DNA of 64,000 bases, taken from Amycolatopsis saalfeldensis (lineage in GTDB: Bacteria; Actinomycetota; Actinomycetes; Mycobacteriales; Pseudonocardiaceae). How positions within the stretch are numbered: position 1 is the stretch's first letter; each line of letters starts with the position of its first letter. The notes under the pieces were generated by a model. The model searched no databases, was not told the DNA's origin, and saw only the letters and a list, made by a program, of their open reading frames with translations. Of this stretch, positions 44,553 to 53,653 are shown in pieces. Both the position numbers and the translations under genes were made by a program. Where the stretch lies: the NCBI RefSeq assembly GCF_900110575.1, contig NZ_FOEF01000010.1:62001-126000 (forward strand), given 5' to 3'.

Positions 44553-45524
44553 TCAGTGTTCGCCCTTCGCGGCGACCACCTCGGTGACCGCGCGTTCCAG
44601 CGCGTAGCCCGCGTCGGCGGCAGCGCCCTTGACCTCGGCGTTCAGGCGGGCCACCACGCGCATCGCGGTGGCGAGGCCGTCCTGGCCCCAGCCGCGGGAC
44701 TGGCCCTGCGCCTTGCGGATCTTCCACGGCGGCATGCCCAGCTCGCCCGCCATCTGGTTCGGGTTGCCGCGGCCCGCCGCCGAGACCCGCGCGATGGTGC
44801 GGACCGCGTCCGCCAGCGCGTCGGCCACCAGGACGTGCGGAACGCCGAGCTGCATCGCCCAGCGCAACGACTCCAGCGCCGCCCCGCGATCGCCCGACAC
44901 AGCCTTCTCCGCCACCGCGAAGCCGGTCACGTCGGCGCGGCCGGTGTGGTAGCGCCGGACTGCCTGCTCGTCCACCACGCCCCCGGCGTCGGCGACCAGC
45001 TGCGTCGCCGCGGAGGACAGCTCGCGCAGATCCGAGCCGACGGTGTCCAGCAGCGCCATCAGCCCCGCGGCGTCGATCTTTCCGCCGGAGCGGCGCACTT
45101 CGTTGCGCACGAACGACTCCCGCTCGGCGGGCTTCGTCAGCTTCGCGCACTCGATGATCTCCGCGCCCGCCTTTTTCAACGCCGCGGGCAGCGCCTTCGC
45201 CGCCTTGCTCCGGCCCCCGCCGCTGTGCACGACGACCAGCACGATGCCCTCCGCCGGCGAAGCGAGGTACGCCAGCACGGCGTCGGCCAGGTCCTGCGAA
45301 ATGTCCTGCGCCGAGTCCAGGACGATCACCCGTCCTTCGCTGAACAGCGAAGGGCTCACCAGCTCGGCCAGTACCGGCGGTGTGAGTTCGGACACCCGGT
45401 TACGCGTCAGATCGGCCGTCGGGTCGGCCGCCCTCGCGGCGTCCAGCGCGGCCCGGACGGCCCGTTCGATGAGCAGTTCTTCCTCGCCGATGACGAGCTG
45501 GAGCGGCGCGGGGGCGGTGGTCAC
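44553..45524 (-). CDS. holA: DNA polymerase III delta subunit
   Basis: 323 residues of the clamp-loader delta family: LVIGEEELLIERAV at the N-terminus, RVIVLDSAQDISQDLADAVLAYLASP, and a C-terminal MAGELGMPPWKIRKAQGQSRGW. Delta opens the sliding clamp for loading. Converges on rpsT, as in mycobacteria, with the comEA/comEC genes not far away. Confidence 0.92.
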   Translation of the reverse strand: MTTAPAPLQLVIGEEELLIERAVRAALDAARAADPTADLTRNRVSELTPPVLAELVSPSLFSEGRVIVLDSAQDISQDLADAVLAYLASPAEGIVLVVVHSGGGRSKAAKALPAALKKAGAEIIECAKLTKPAERESFVRNEVRRSGGKIDAAGLMALLDTVGSDLRELSSAATQLVADAGGVVDEQAVRRYHTGRADVTGFAVAEKAVSGDRGAALESLRWAMQLGVPHVLVADALADAVRTIARVSAAGRGNPNQMAGELGMPPWKIRKAQGQSRGWGQDGLATAMRVVARLNAEVKGAAADAGYALERAVTEVVAAKGEH

Positions 45525-45656
45525 CCGGTCATCTTCTCACCCGTCCGGCCGCAGGCCCGCCCCGGTGACGGGGCGGGCACCGTGGCACGAGGTGATCGCC
45601 ATGTCGTACGGTGTAGCCGAGGCAGCGCCCGCGAGCGCGCGCCGACAACTGAATAC

Positions 45657-45792
45657 CGCTCATCCAGAGGGGCAGAGGGATACGGCCCGACGAAGCCCCG
45701 GCAACCGGCGTACAGCCTGTCATTCCGCGATCGCGGGATAGCTGACGACCACGGTGCCAATTCCGGCCCGCTTCGGCGGGGCAGATGAGGAA
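45657..45792 (+). promoter_or_regulatory. SAM-I (S-box) riboswitch
   Basis: Classic S-box blocks in order: CTCATCCAGAGGGGCAGAGG (45659-45678), GGCCCGACGAAGCCCCGGCAACC around 45684-45706 (in two pieces), CACGGTGCCAATTCC (45750-45764), and the closing GATGAGG (45784-45790) pairing with GCTCATC. P1's 3' strand touches the GAGGAAGGAA ribosome site, so SAM binding should lower translation of the downstream gene. Confidence 0.92.
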
Positions 45793-45803
45793 GGAACCTC
45801 GTG

Positions 45804-47069
45804 ATGACCGTTACCCTCGGAACGACCTCCGCCAGCAAGACCGTGGACCTCGGGCCCGCCGTCGAACTGGTGTCGAAGGAAGAGGGCCACCGGCAGCCAC
45901 TCGCCCCGGAGTTCGTGTCCGCCGAGGACTTTTCGCCGCTCGAGGTCGCCTACGACTTCGGCCGCGTGCGCCGCGAGGACATCGAGGGCGGCCCGAACAA
46001 CATCTGGCGCTACAAGAAGCTCCTGCCCGTCCCCTCGAACGTTGAGGAGATCCCCAACACCGAGCCCGGCGGCACGCGCCTCGTGCGCGCCGACCGCCTC
46101 GCGAAGGCGCTGGGCCTCAAGCGCGTGTGGGTCAAGGACGACACCGGCAACCCGACGCACTCGTTCAAGGACCGCGTGGTCGCCGTCGCGCTGGCCGCGG
46201 CCCGTGAGTTCGGCTTCGAGGTGCTGGCCTGTCCGTCCACCGGCAACCTCGCCAACGCGGTCGCCGCCGCGGCCGCGCGCGCCGGCTGGCAGTCGGTGGT
46301 GCTGATCCCGAAGACCTTGGAGCGGGCCAAGATCCTCACCACCGCGGTGTACGACGGCGCGCTGATCGCCGTGGACGGCAACTACGACGACGTCAACCGC
46401 CTCGCCACCGAGCTGGCCGCCGAGCACGCCTCGTGGGCCTTCGTGAACGTCAACGTCCGCCCGTACTACTCCGAGGGCTCGAAGACGCTCGCCTTCGAGG
46501 TCGCCGAGCAGCTCGGCTGGCGCATCCCCGAGCAGATCGTGGTGCCGATCGCCTCGGGCTCGCAGCTGACCAAGGTGGACAAGGGATTCCGCGAGCTCGG
46601 CCAGCTCGGCCTGGTGGAAGCCAGCCCGTACAAGGTGTTCGGCGCCCAGGCCACCGGCTGCTCCCCGGTCTCGGCCGCCTTCCGCGCCGGCCACGACGTG
46701 GTCCAGCCGGTGAAGCCGGACACCATCGCCCGCTCGCTGGCGATCGGCAACCCGGCCGACGGCCCGTACGTGCTCGACGTGGTCAACCGCACCGGCGGCG
46801 CGATCGAAGACGTCAGCGACGAGGAGGTCGTGGAGGGCATCCGGCTGCTCGCGCGCACCGAAGGCATCTTCACCGAGACCGCGGGCGGCGTCACCGTCGC
46901 CACCGCGAAGAAGCTGGTGGAGACCGGCAAGCTCGACCCCGACGCCGAAACCGTATTGCTCATCACCGGCGACGGCCTCAAGACCTTGGACGCCGTCGAG
47001 GGCCGCATCGGCCCGAAGGCGACCGTGCCGCCGTCCGCCGAAGCGGTCAGCAAGGCACTCGGCTTCTGA
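45804..47069 (+). CDS. thrC: Threonine synthase-like PLP enzyme under SAM control
   Basis: 421 residues, fold-type II PLP protein. PLP-Lys122 is in NPTHSFKDR; CPSTGNLANAVAAAAARAG binds the phosphate; SGSQLTKVDKGFRELG and a final LLITGDGLKTLD match the threonine synthase family. That family converts O-phosphohomoserine to threonine. A SAM-I riboswitch here is odd for threonine but natural for methionine synthesis. I recall a Streptomyces threonine synthase homologue (MetM) that makes homocysteine from O-phosphohomoserine with a sulfur-carrier protein; this gene may be its counterpart. No ThiS/MoaD-like gene is in the window. GTG 45801 is an alternative start. Confidence 0.85.
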   Translation: MTVTLGTTSASKTVDLGPAVELVSKEEGHRQPLAPEFVSAEDFSPLEVAYDFGRVRREDIEGGPNNIWRYKKLLPVPSNVEEIPNTEPGGTRLVRADRLAKALGLKRVWVKDDTGNPTHSFKDRVVAVALAAAREFGFEVLACPSTGNLANAVAAAAARAGWQSVVLIPKTLERAKILTTAVYDGALIAVDGNYDDVNRLATELAAEHASWAFVNVNVRPYYSEGSKTLAFEVAEQLGWRIPEQIVVPIASGSQLTKVDKGFRELGQLGLVEASPYKVFGAQATGCSPVSAAFRAGHDVVQPVKPDTIARSLAIGNPADGPYVLDVVNRTGGAIEDVSDEEVVEGIRLLARTEGIFTETAGGVTVATAKKLVETGKLDPDAETVLLITGDGLKTLDAVEGRIGPKATVPPSAEAVSKALGF

Positions 47070-47416
47070 CCTCCGGGCCCGCGAGCCACCTCGCCGGTCG
47101 GGGTTCTGGTCGTGGTTCACACCTCCTGACTCGTTGCGGGATAAGGGTGATCGTGGCCCGCGCGCCGGGTGGCTCGTGGGATCGGTTGTGGCGCTGGGCA
47201 TCTGTGGGGCACGGAGCGTGCGAGCCCGGCTGAGCGGGAGACGGATCATCGGTCTCCCGCCCAGCCTTCGCCCAATCCCCGGCGAGCCGGGGTGCTCGGC
47301 CAGCCCGGCCTCCGGTGGGGCTGGCGTCCCCGGACGAGCTGGGGTCCCCGCGGGCCGGGGTCATCTACAAGCCAGGGTCCCCACGGAGCTCGACCTCCAG
47401 CGGGGCCAGTGCCCCA
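47070..47416. other. Intergenic region with degenerate repeats
   Basis: No gene is supported. From about 47300 onward there are degenerate copies of the CCGGCCTCC...GTCCCC motif that become regular at 47417. The first 200 bases show nothing recognisable. Confidence 0.5.
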
Positions 47417-47674
47417 CCAAGCCTGGCCTCGAGCGGGCCAGCGTCCCCACCAAGCCCGGCCTCCAGCGGGCTAGCGTCCCCACCAAGCCCGGCCTCCAGC
47501 GGGGCCAGCGTCCCCACCAAGCCCGGCCTCCAGCGGGCCAGCGTCCCCACCAAGCCCGGCCTCCAGCGGGCCACCGTCCCCATCAAGCCCGGCCTCCAGC
47601 AGGCCACCGTCCCCACCGAACCCGGCCTCCAGCAGGCCACCGTCCCTACCGAACCCGGCCTCCAGCGGGCTTGA
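47417..47674. repeat. 33-base tandem repeat array
   Basis: Seven full units start at 47417, 47450, 47483, 47517, 47550, 47583 and 47616, and an eighth partial unit begins at 47649. Each starts CCAAGCCCGGCCTCCAGCGG or a close variant. Unit three has one extra G (34 bases), which breaks any long frame. Later units drift (CAGGCC for CGGGCC, CCGAAC for CCAAGC). It sits between the convergent thrC-like and comEC genes. Confidence 0.92.
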
Positions 47675-47702
47675 CTCACCTCTCGGCGAGCCAGGAATCC
47701 GG

Positions 47703-50075
47703 CTAGCGGGGTGGTCCACGGGGCTCGCCTCGGCGCGCGATCGCCGGTCCTGCCTCGCCCGGCAGCACCGCGGTGTCACCGTCCACATCGGTCCGGGTCA
47801 CGAGCGCGCCCAAGGACTTCAGCACGTCCATAGTGGACTGGCTCGGGTGGCCGTAGCTGTTGCCCGCGCCCACGCTCACCAGCGCTGCCCGGGGCGCCGC
47901 CGCGGCGAGGAAGCCCGGCAGTGAGAACCTCGAGCCGTGGTGGGGCACCTTCAGCACGTCGGCGCGCAGGTCCGCGCCGTCGCTCAGCAGATCGGCCTGT
48001 GCGGCCAGTTCCACGTCCCCGGGCAGCAGCACCCGGCCCGCCGGGGTCTCCGCCCGCAGCACCACCGAGCTGTTGTTGATCATCGTGCCGTCCTGCTCCG
48101 CGGGCGAGCGCGCCGTGACATAGCGCGGGCCGAGCACCTCGAGCGTGAGGCCCGGCCAGGACAGCCGCTGCCCCTCGCTCAGCTCCAGCAGCGGAACGCC
48201 GCGTCGCCCGGCCTCGCGTGAGACCTGCTGCCACGCCCATCCCGGCGCGCGGCCGGGGCCGACCGCGATCGCCCCGACGGCCCGGCCCTCGAACACCGAC
48301 GCCAGCCCGCCGGTGTGGTCGGCGTGCAGGTGGGACAGCACCACCAGCGGGACCCGGTCGACCCCGAGCCGCCGCAGGCATTCGTCGACCGGCCCCGGCT
48401 CCGGCCCGGTGTCGACGACCACGGCCCGGCCGGGCTCGGAAGTGGCCAGCACCAAGGCATCACCCTGGCCGACGTCGCACTCCACCATCGCCCAGCCCGC
48501 CGGCGGCCAGCCCGGCGCGAGCACCCGGGCCGGCACCACGGTCAGCAGGACCGCGACCAGCGCCACGGCGACCAGCAGCCGCACCCGGCGGAACCGCAGC
48601 GCGAAGACCGCGACGACCACCAGCCCGGCCGCGCAGAGCCCGCCCCACCAGCCGCCGGGCCAGTCGAGCACGGCCCCCGGCGCGCGGGCGCCGTGCCGGG
48701 CCACGGTGATCAGCCAGCGGGCCTCCGGATCGGCGAGGTGGACCAGCAGGCGCCCGGCACCCGGCCACCACGGGCCGACGACGGTGGCCAGCACGCCGAG
48801 CACCGTCACCGGTGCCACGACCGGTGCGGCCAGCACGTTGGTGACCACTGAGACCAGGCTCACCGTGCCCGCCATGCCGGCGATCACCGGGGCGGTGACG
48901 ACGAACGCGGCCAACGGCACCGCCATCCCCTCCGCGTACCCGGGCGGAATTCCCCGGCGTACCAAGGAATCCGCCCAGCGTGGCGCGAGCAGGACCAGCC
49001 CGGCCGTGGCGAGCACCGACAAGGCGAAGCCGAAGTCCGCCGCCATCGCCGGATCCCAGGCCACCAGCAGGCACACCGCGAAGGCGAGCGCGGGCAGGGC
49101 GGATCCCCGCCGTCCGAGCGCCAGCGCCAGCAGCCCGACCCCGCCCATCAGCCCGGCCCGCAGCACACTGGGCGCCGGGCCGACGAGCACGAGGAAGCCG
49201 AGCAGGCACGAGCCGGCCGCGAACGCCGACAGCCTCGGACCGGCGCGCAGCAGGCGGAACAGCAGGAGGACCGCGCCGCAGATCACGGCGACGTTTCCCC
49301 CGCTCACGGCCATCAAGTGAGTGAGCCCGGAGTCCTTGAACTCGCGCTCGACCTGCTGCGGCAACGCGCTCGTGTCGCCCAGCACCAGGCCCGGCAGGAG
49401 GCCGGCGGGCTCCTCCGGCAGCACCGCGCACAGCCGGTGCAGCCCGGACCGCAGCGCCGAAGCCGCGCGTTGCCACCACGGCGCTTCGCCGACGCCCGCC
49501 GGAGCCTCGCGCACGTACAGCACCGCCGCCGTGAGATCGCCGCCGCGGGCCGGGGCCAGCCGGCCGGATGCCGTCACTTCCTGCCCTGGCAACAGATCCG
49601 CCCACCCGGCGGTGGGAGCGAGCAGCAGCACCCGCCCGGTGGACCCGGCCGGGTGACCGTCCACTGTGGCCGATCGAACCCCGGCTTCCACGACCACGGA
49701 ACGGGTTCCCGCCTGCTGGTCGGCGTATCCCGCGCGGTGGATCGGCCGCGGCCGCTCGGTGACCTCCACGCGCAGCACGGCGGTGGGCCCGTGCTGCGCC
49801 TCCGCGCCCAGAACGTCCTGCTCGGCGGCCCGGATCCGCAGCGCGCCGGGGCCCGCCACCACGAGCCCGAGCAGCAGCAGCGCGCCCGCGGCCCCCAGCC
49901 GACGGCCGCGCACCAGCAGCACCGCCGACAGGGCCACCGCCACCACGCCGGTGACGAGCGCCGCCCACCAGCCCAACCGGAGGCCGGCGAGCGTGCCGCC
50001 CCAGGCGGCCACCGCGGCCGGGACCAGGCGGAAGTCCTGATCGCGCCACGCCGGGACGACGTCGGACTCGGTCAT
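47703..50075 (-). CDS. comEC: ComEC/Rec2-family DNA-uptake membrane protein
   Basis: 790 residues. An N-terminal OB-like domain, the competence core with many helices (GLVLGDTSALPQQVEREFKDSGLTHLMAVSGGNVAVI), and a C-terminal metallo-beta-lactamase-like domain with HLHADHTGG and HHGSRFSLPG. In competent bacteria it carries single-stranded DNA across the membrane; in actinobacteria natural competence is rarely shown. Its ATG overlaps the comEA stop by 4 bases. Confidence 0.92.
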   Translation of the reverse strand: MTESDVVPAWRDQDFRLVPAAVAAWGGTLAGLRLGWWAALVTGVVAVALSAVLLVRGRRLGAAGALLLLGLVVAGPGALRIRAAEQDVLGAEAQHGPTAVLRVEVTERPRPIHRAGYADQQAGTRSVVVEAGVRSATVDGHPAGSTGRVLLLAPTAGWADLLPGQEVTASGRLAPARGGDLTAAVLYVREAPAGVGEAPWWQRAASALRSGLHRLCAVLPEEPAGLLPGLVLGDTSALPQQVEREFKDSGLTHLMAVSGGNVAVICGAVLLLFRLLRAGPRLSAFAAGSCLLGFLVLVGPAPSVLRAGLMGGVGLLALALGRRGSALPALAFAVCLLVAWDPAMAADFGFALSVLATAGLVLLAPRWADSLVRRGIPPGYAEGMAVPLAAFVVTAPVIAGMAGTVSLVSVVTNVLAAPVVAPVTVLGVLATVVGPWWPGAGRLLVHLADPEARWLITVARHGARAPGAVLDWPGGWWGGLCAAGLVVVAVFALRFRRVRLLVAVALVAVLLTVVPARVLAPGWPPAGWAMVECDVGQGDALVLATSEPGRAVVVDTGPEPGPVDECLRRLGVDRVPLVVLSHLHADHTGGLASVFEGRAVGAIAVGPGRAPGWAWQQVSREAGRRGVPLLELSEGQRLSWPGLTLEVLGPRYVTARSPAEQDGTMINNSSVVLRAETPAGRVLLPGDVELAAQADLLSDGADLRADVLKVPHHGSRFSLPGFLAAAAPRAALVSVGAGNSYGHPSQSTMDVLKSLGALVTRTDVDGDTAVLPGEAGPAIARRGEPRGPPR

Positions 50076-50848
50076 CCGACACTCACCTGCTCGCGCAGCT
50101 TGTCGAACTTGCTCGCGCCGATGCCGTCGACGTCGCGGAGCTGCTCGACGCTGCTGAAGCCGCCGTGCTGGGTGCGCCAGTCGACGATGCGCTTGGCGGT
50201 GACCTCGCCGACGCCGGGCAGGGTGTCGAGCTGTTCGGGGGTGGCCGAGTTGAGGTCGACCTTCCCGGGCGCGGCCCCGGCCCCGGCCGGGCCCGCAGGG
50301 GCGGGGGCAGCGGCCACGGTGATGCCGACCGCCAGCTGCTCGCCGTCGGTGAGCTTGCGGGCGAGGTTGAGACCGGTCAGGTCGGTGCCCGGGTCCGCGC
50401 CGCCCGCCGCGCGCAGGGCGTCGTCGACCCGTGCGCCGGACGGGACCGTGATGAGCCCGGGCGCGCGCACGTGGCCGACCACACTGATCACGAGTTTGCC
50501 GGAGCTGGGCGCCGCGGCCGAAATCTGGGCGCGGGCGACCGGCAGCGGCGGCGGTGCCTCCGCCGTCGGCGCGCTGCCGCCGAAGATCGCGAAACCGGCC
50601 ACACCCAGCGCCACTACGGCGGCGAACACCGCCGCGACGAGGACCCAGCGACGCCCGAGCCTGCCGGGCAGGCCGGACAGTCCGGGCAGGGCACGCCGGC
50701 CGGGGAGGGAGGTCCCGGCCGGCAGCCAGCGTCGCACGAGCCGGCCGCCGGGCCCGACCGTCGTCGGGCCCGCGGCCAGCTGGTCGGCCAGCCAGGCGAG
50801 CCTGGCGTTCACGGGGGAGCCCGGGTCCCGGGCGGTCTGCTCGAACAC
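50072..50848 (-). CDS. comEA: ComEA-like helix-hairpin-helix DNA-binding protein
   Basis: 258 residues. A cytoplasmic Arg/Gly-rich start, one membrane helix (about 68-88), an SLBB domain (VVGHVRAPGLITVPSGARVDDALRAAGG) and a C-terminal double HhH (KVDLNSATPEQLDTLPGVGE, then DVDGIGASKFDKLREQV). It presents DNA to ComEC in competent cells. Overlaps comEC by 4 bases. Confidence 0.9.
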   Translation of the reverse strand: MFEQTARDPGSPVNARLAWLADQLAAGPTTVGPGGRLVRRWLPAGTSLPGRRALPGLSGLPGRLGRRWVLVAAVFAAVVALGVAGFAIFGGSAPTAEAPPPLPVARAQISAAAPSSGKLVISVVGHVRAPGLITVPSGARVDDALRAAGGADPGTDLTGLNLARKLTDGEQLAVGITVAAAPAPAGPAGAGAAPGKVDLNSATPEQLDTLPGVGEVTAKRIVDWRTQHGGFSSVEQLRDVDGIGASKFDKLREQVSVG

Positions 50849-51057
50849 ACGATCGACGCTAGGGCGGGGGTGGTGGGTGTGCGAGGCCGGGTTGGCGGGT
50901 CTGTGGACAAGCGGCCTGGTGGGGACAACTCGACCCGGGGCAGGCGTGCGGACGGGGGTTTCGTCGGTATGGGGTGGGAGACTGGGCGGTCACCTGTGCG
51001 GAGTTCTCCGCGCCGGCCCGGACCGGACGGCGCCGCACCGGAGGAAGGGACCTCGCC

Positions 51058-51447
51058 ATGGCCACCGACGAACAGCGGATCCGCACTCTCATCGAGAGCT
51101 GGGCCGAAGCCGTCCACTCGGGCGACCTCCCCGGTGTCCTCCGGGACCACGCCGAAGGCCTCGTGATGTTCGACGTCCCGCCGCCCCAGGAAGGGGTTCG
51201 CGGGATCGACGCCTACTCCGCGACCTGGCCGCCGTTCTTCGAGTGGCAGGCGCGGGGAGCGTCGTTCGAAATCCTGGAGCTGGAGGTCACCGCGGGCCAG
51301 GAGGTCGCGTTCGCCTGGGCACTCCTGCGCTGCGGCACCCCGCAGGACCCGCCCGGAAACCGGTTACGGCTGACGATCGGGCTGCGCAAGGAAGGCGACC
51401 GCTGGCTGGTCACGCACGAACACCACTCGTTCCCGCACACCGACTGA
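51058..51447 (+). CDS. SnoaL/ketosteroid-isomerase-like protein
   Basis: 129 residues with the NTF2 fold pattern: DEQRIRTLIESWAEAVHSGDLPGVLRDHAEGLVMFDVPPPQEGVRG and a C-terminal GDRWLVTHEHHSFPH. The calcium/calmodulin-kinase-II-association-like subgroup is a close match. Reaction unknown. GGAGGAAGG precedes the ATG. It is inserted between comEA and degV relative to the mycobacterial order. Confidence 0.78.
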   Translation: MATDEQRIRTLIESWAEAVHSGDLPGVLRDHAEGLVMFDVPPPQEGVRGIDAYSATWPPFFEWQARGASFEILELEVTAGQEVAFAWALLRCGTPQDPPGNRLRLTIGLRKEGDRWLVTHEHHSFPHTD

Positions 51448-51459
51448 AAACAAGAGCGG

Positions 51460-52308
51460 CTAGGACGCGCGCTGCACGACCACCCCGAGCACCCCCGGCC
51501 CGGTGTGCGCGCCGATCACCGCGCCGATCTCCGAGACGACGCAGCCGCCCGAACAGCCCGGGATCTTCTCCTCGAGGCGGTTCGCCAGGTCGACGGCGCG
51601 CTCCGGCGAAGCGAGGTGGTGCACGGCCAGCTCGACCGGCCCGTCGCCCGCGGCCTGGACGGCCAGCTCCACCAGGCGCCCCATCGCCCGGTTCATCGTG
51701 CGCACCTTCTCCAGCGGCAGGATGCGGCCCTCGGCCATGTGCAGCACCGGTTTCACCGCCAGCGCGGTGCCCAGCAGCGCCGCCGCGGGCCCGATCCGGC
51801 CGCCGCGGCGCAGGTGCTCGAGGGTTTCGACGACGAACAGCGTCGACGAGTGCCGGGCCGTCTCGGCCGCGGCCGCTTCGACCTCGGCCGGGGAACCACC
51901 GCCGGCGGCCACGACCGCGGCGTGCAGGGCGGCGAAGCCCAGGCCCATCGCCGTGGTCCGCGAATCGACCACGCGCACGCGGTCCGGCCCGACCTCCTGC
52001 GCCGCCAGCACCGCGGCCTCCCAGGTGCCCGAAAGCTCGCTCGAGAGGTGCACGGAGACCACCGAATCGGCGCCTTCGGCCAGCGCCGCGCGGAACTCGG
52101 TGACGAACTCGGCGGGCGTCGGCCTCGACGTGGTGACGATCTTGCGCTCTCCCAGCGCCTCCGCGAGCGCCGCGGGGCCCATTTCCTTGCCGTCGAGGGA
52201 AACCACGCCGTCGACGAGGACGTGCAGGGGCACCACCCGCACCGCGTGCCGCTCGGCGAAGCCCTCGGGCAGGTGGGCGGTGGAGTCCGTGACCACGGCG
52301 ACCGACAC
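51460..52308 (-). CDS. DegV-family fatty-acid-binding protein
   Basis: 282 residues. VAVVTDSTAHLPEGFAERH at the start, VVSVHLSSELSGTWEAA, VRVVDSRTTAMGLGFAALHAA, and VKPVLHMAEGRILPLEKVRT are the DegV signatures. DegV/FakB proteins carry fatty acids for a fatty-acid kinase. No FakA is nearby. It lies 4 bases downstream of the octT-like gene, so the two are probably co-transcribed, as in mycobacteria. Confidence 0.88.
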   Translation of the reverse strand: MSVAVVTDSTAHLPEGFAERHAVRVVPLHVLVDGVVSLDGKEMGPAALAEALGERKIVTTSRPTPAEFVTEFRAALAEGADSVVSVHLSSELSGTWEAAVLAAQEVGPDRVRVVDSRTTAMGLGFAALHAAVVAAGGGSPAEVEAAAAETARHSSTLFVVETLEHLRRGGRIGPAAALLGTALAVKPVLHMAEGRILPLEKVRTMNRAMGRLVELAVQAAGDGPVELAVHHLASPERAVDLANRLEEKIPGCSGGCVVSEIGAVIGAHTGPGVLGVVVQRAS

Positions 52309-52312
52309 GCCG

Positions 52313-53035
52313 TCAGCCTACGTCGCTCAGCGCCGGGGCCATCAGCTTCGCCATCGCCGCGCCGACCGCCGCGTGACCGGCCCAGCCCCAGTGCATGCCG
52401 TCCGGGTTTCCCGCGCCGCTCAGCACGTGCTCGCCGACGACACCGGCCAGATCGAGCAGCGGGACGTCGGCGCGCGCGGCCCACGAAGCCATCGCCGCTT
52501 CGGCGCCCGGGCGCGCAGTGTGTACGCCGCCGTACGCGGCAGCCCGGTGCACGGACGGCAGCATCCCGAAGATCGGCAGCTCCGGCCGCAGCGCGCGCAA
52601 CGCGGTCACAGACTGGTCGAGGTAGTGCACCGTCAGCTTCGCGGGCAGGACCGCCGGACGGCCCCGCAACGCGACGGAAAGCTTCGGCTGCGCGGCGAGG
52701 TAGGCGCCGCGGACGACCCGGCGCACGCCGTCGGGCCGCAGGTAGCGCAGCCCCTGGCGCAGGTAGGTCGGCAGCGGCGACGGCAGGGTGTCCATGCTCC
52801 CGATCGCGAGCACGATCGCGTCGACGTGGTGCAGGTCGGCCCACACGCGCGGGTCGCCGGTCAGCGACCACCACACATCGCGGGCGGTCCAGCCGATGCC
52901 CGCGACGAGATCGGCGTGCCCGCCCAGACCGGCGGCGGCGACGTTCGGCCACAGGCGCGGGTCATCGGCGGGACAGGGCCCTTCGGGACCGTGGAAGCTC
53001 AGCGAATCGCCGAAGACGAGCAGGTGCGGCGCCAT
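52313..53035 (-). CDS. octT: SGNH hydrolase-fold acyltransferase, octT-like
   Basis: 240 residues of the SGNH fold: GDS motif with Ser11 (VFGDSLSFHG), a Gly-Asn-like block (IGSMDTLPSP) and Asp/His in NPDGMHWGWAGH. Position between degV and the gpgP-like gene matches Mycobacterium Rv2418c, diglucosylglycerate octanoyltransferase, which primes methylglucose lipopolysaccharide. I use that name on synteny plus family. The acceptor in this organism is unproven. Confidence 0.65.
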   Translation of the reverse strand: MAPHLLVFGDSLSFHGPEGPCPADDPRLWPNVAAAGLGGHADLVAGIGWTARDVWWSLTGDPRVWADLHHVDAIVLAIGSMDTLPSPLPTYLRQGLRYLRPDGVRRVVRGAYLAAQPKLSVALRGRPAVLPAKLTVHYLDQSVTALRALRPELPIFGMLPSVHRAAAYGGVHTARPGAEAAMASWAARADVPLLDLAGVVGEHVLSGAGNPDGMHWGWAGHAAVGAAMAKLMAPALSDVG

Positions 53036-53038
53036 CGA

Positions 53039-53653
53039 TCAGCCGGTGATGCCCGCGTTGTACGCGTGCAGCCGCCACTTCCCGTCACGGCGGCCGAGCT
53101 CCACCCAGTGGCAGTTCATGATGCCGCCCAGCGACGGCCAGATCTCGACCGGCAGGCCCAGCAGCTTCGCCGTGAGCGCGACGATCAGCCCGCCGTGCGA
53201 GGCGAGCAGCACGGCGTCGCCGACGTCGGAGTTGGGCTGCAGCAGGTCGTTGACGACCTCGCCCGCGCGCCCGGCGACGTCCACTCGCGACTCCCCGCCG
53301 GGCGGCGCCCAGGCGGCGTCGGTGCGCCAGCGGTCGCGCTCACCGGGGTACGCGGCGTCGACCTCGGGTCCGGTCATGCCCTGCCACTCGCCCAGGTGCG
53401 TTTCACGCAGGCGCTTGTCGATGCGCAGCGGGACGCCGATGGCCTCGGTGAGCACGGTGGCGGTGTCGGTGGCGCGCCGGAGGTCCGACGCGATCACCAG
53501 GTCCGGGGAGAACCGCGCGAGCGCGGGGACGGCGAACCGCGCCTGGTTCCAGCCGACCGGGGTCAGCGCGGAGTCCAGGTGCCCCTGCATGCGGCCGGCG
53601 GCGTTGTAGTCGGTCTCGCCGTGGCGCCAGAGGAGCAGCCGTCGGGGGCTCAC
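53039..53653 (-). CDS. gpgP: Histidine phosphatase, glucosyl-3-phosphoglycerate phosphatase-like
   Basis: 204 residues with the phosphoglycerate-mutase-like RHG: LLLWRHGETDYNAAGRMQGHLDSALTPVG (His11), SDLRRATDTA, ETHLGEWQGMTG and LLASHGGLIVAL (second His). Syntenic to Rv2419c GpgP, which makes glucosylglycerate. GTG 53653 overlaps the rsfS stop. Other phosphoester substrates are possible, because family members are promiscuous. Confidence 0.75.
   Translation of the reverse strand: MSPRRLLLWRHGETDYNAAGRMQGHLDSALTPVGWNQARFAVPALARFSPDLVIASDLRRATDTATVLTEAIGVPLRIDKRLRETHLGEWQGMTGPEVDAAYPGERDRWRTDAAWAPPGGESRVDVAGRAGEVVNDLLQPNSDVGDAVLLASHGGLIVALTAKLLGLPVEIWPSLGGIMNCHWVELGRRDGKWRLHAYNAGITG

Noticed and set aside
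47417..47674. CRISPR array
   Set aside because: Units follow each other directly with no spacers and no cas genes are present.
47134..47706. 190-residue open frame across the 33-base repeats
   Set aside because: Repeats without stop codons give open frames in several phases; unit three's extra base breaks periodicity and there is no start signal or family resemblance.
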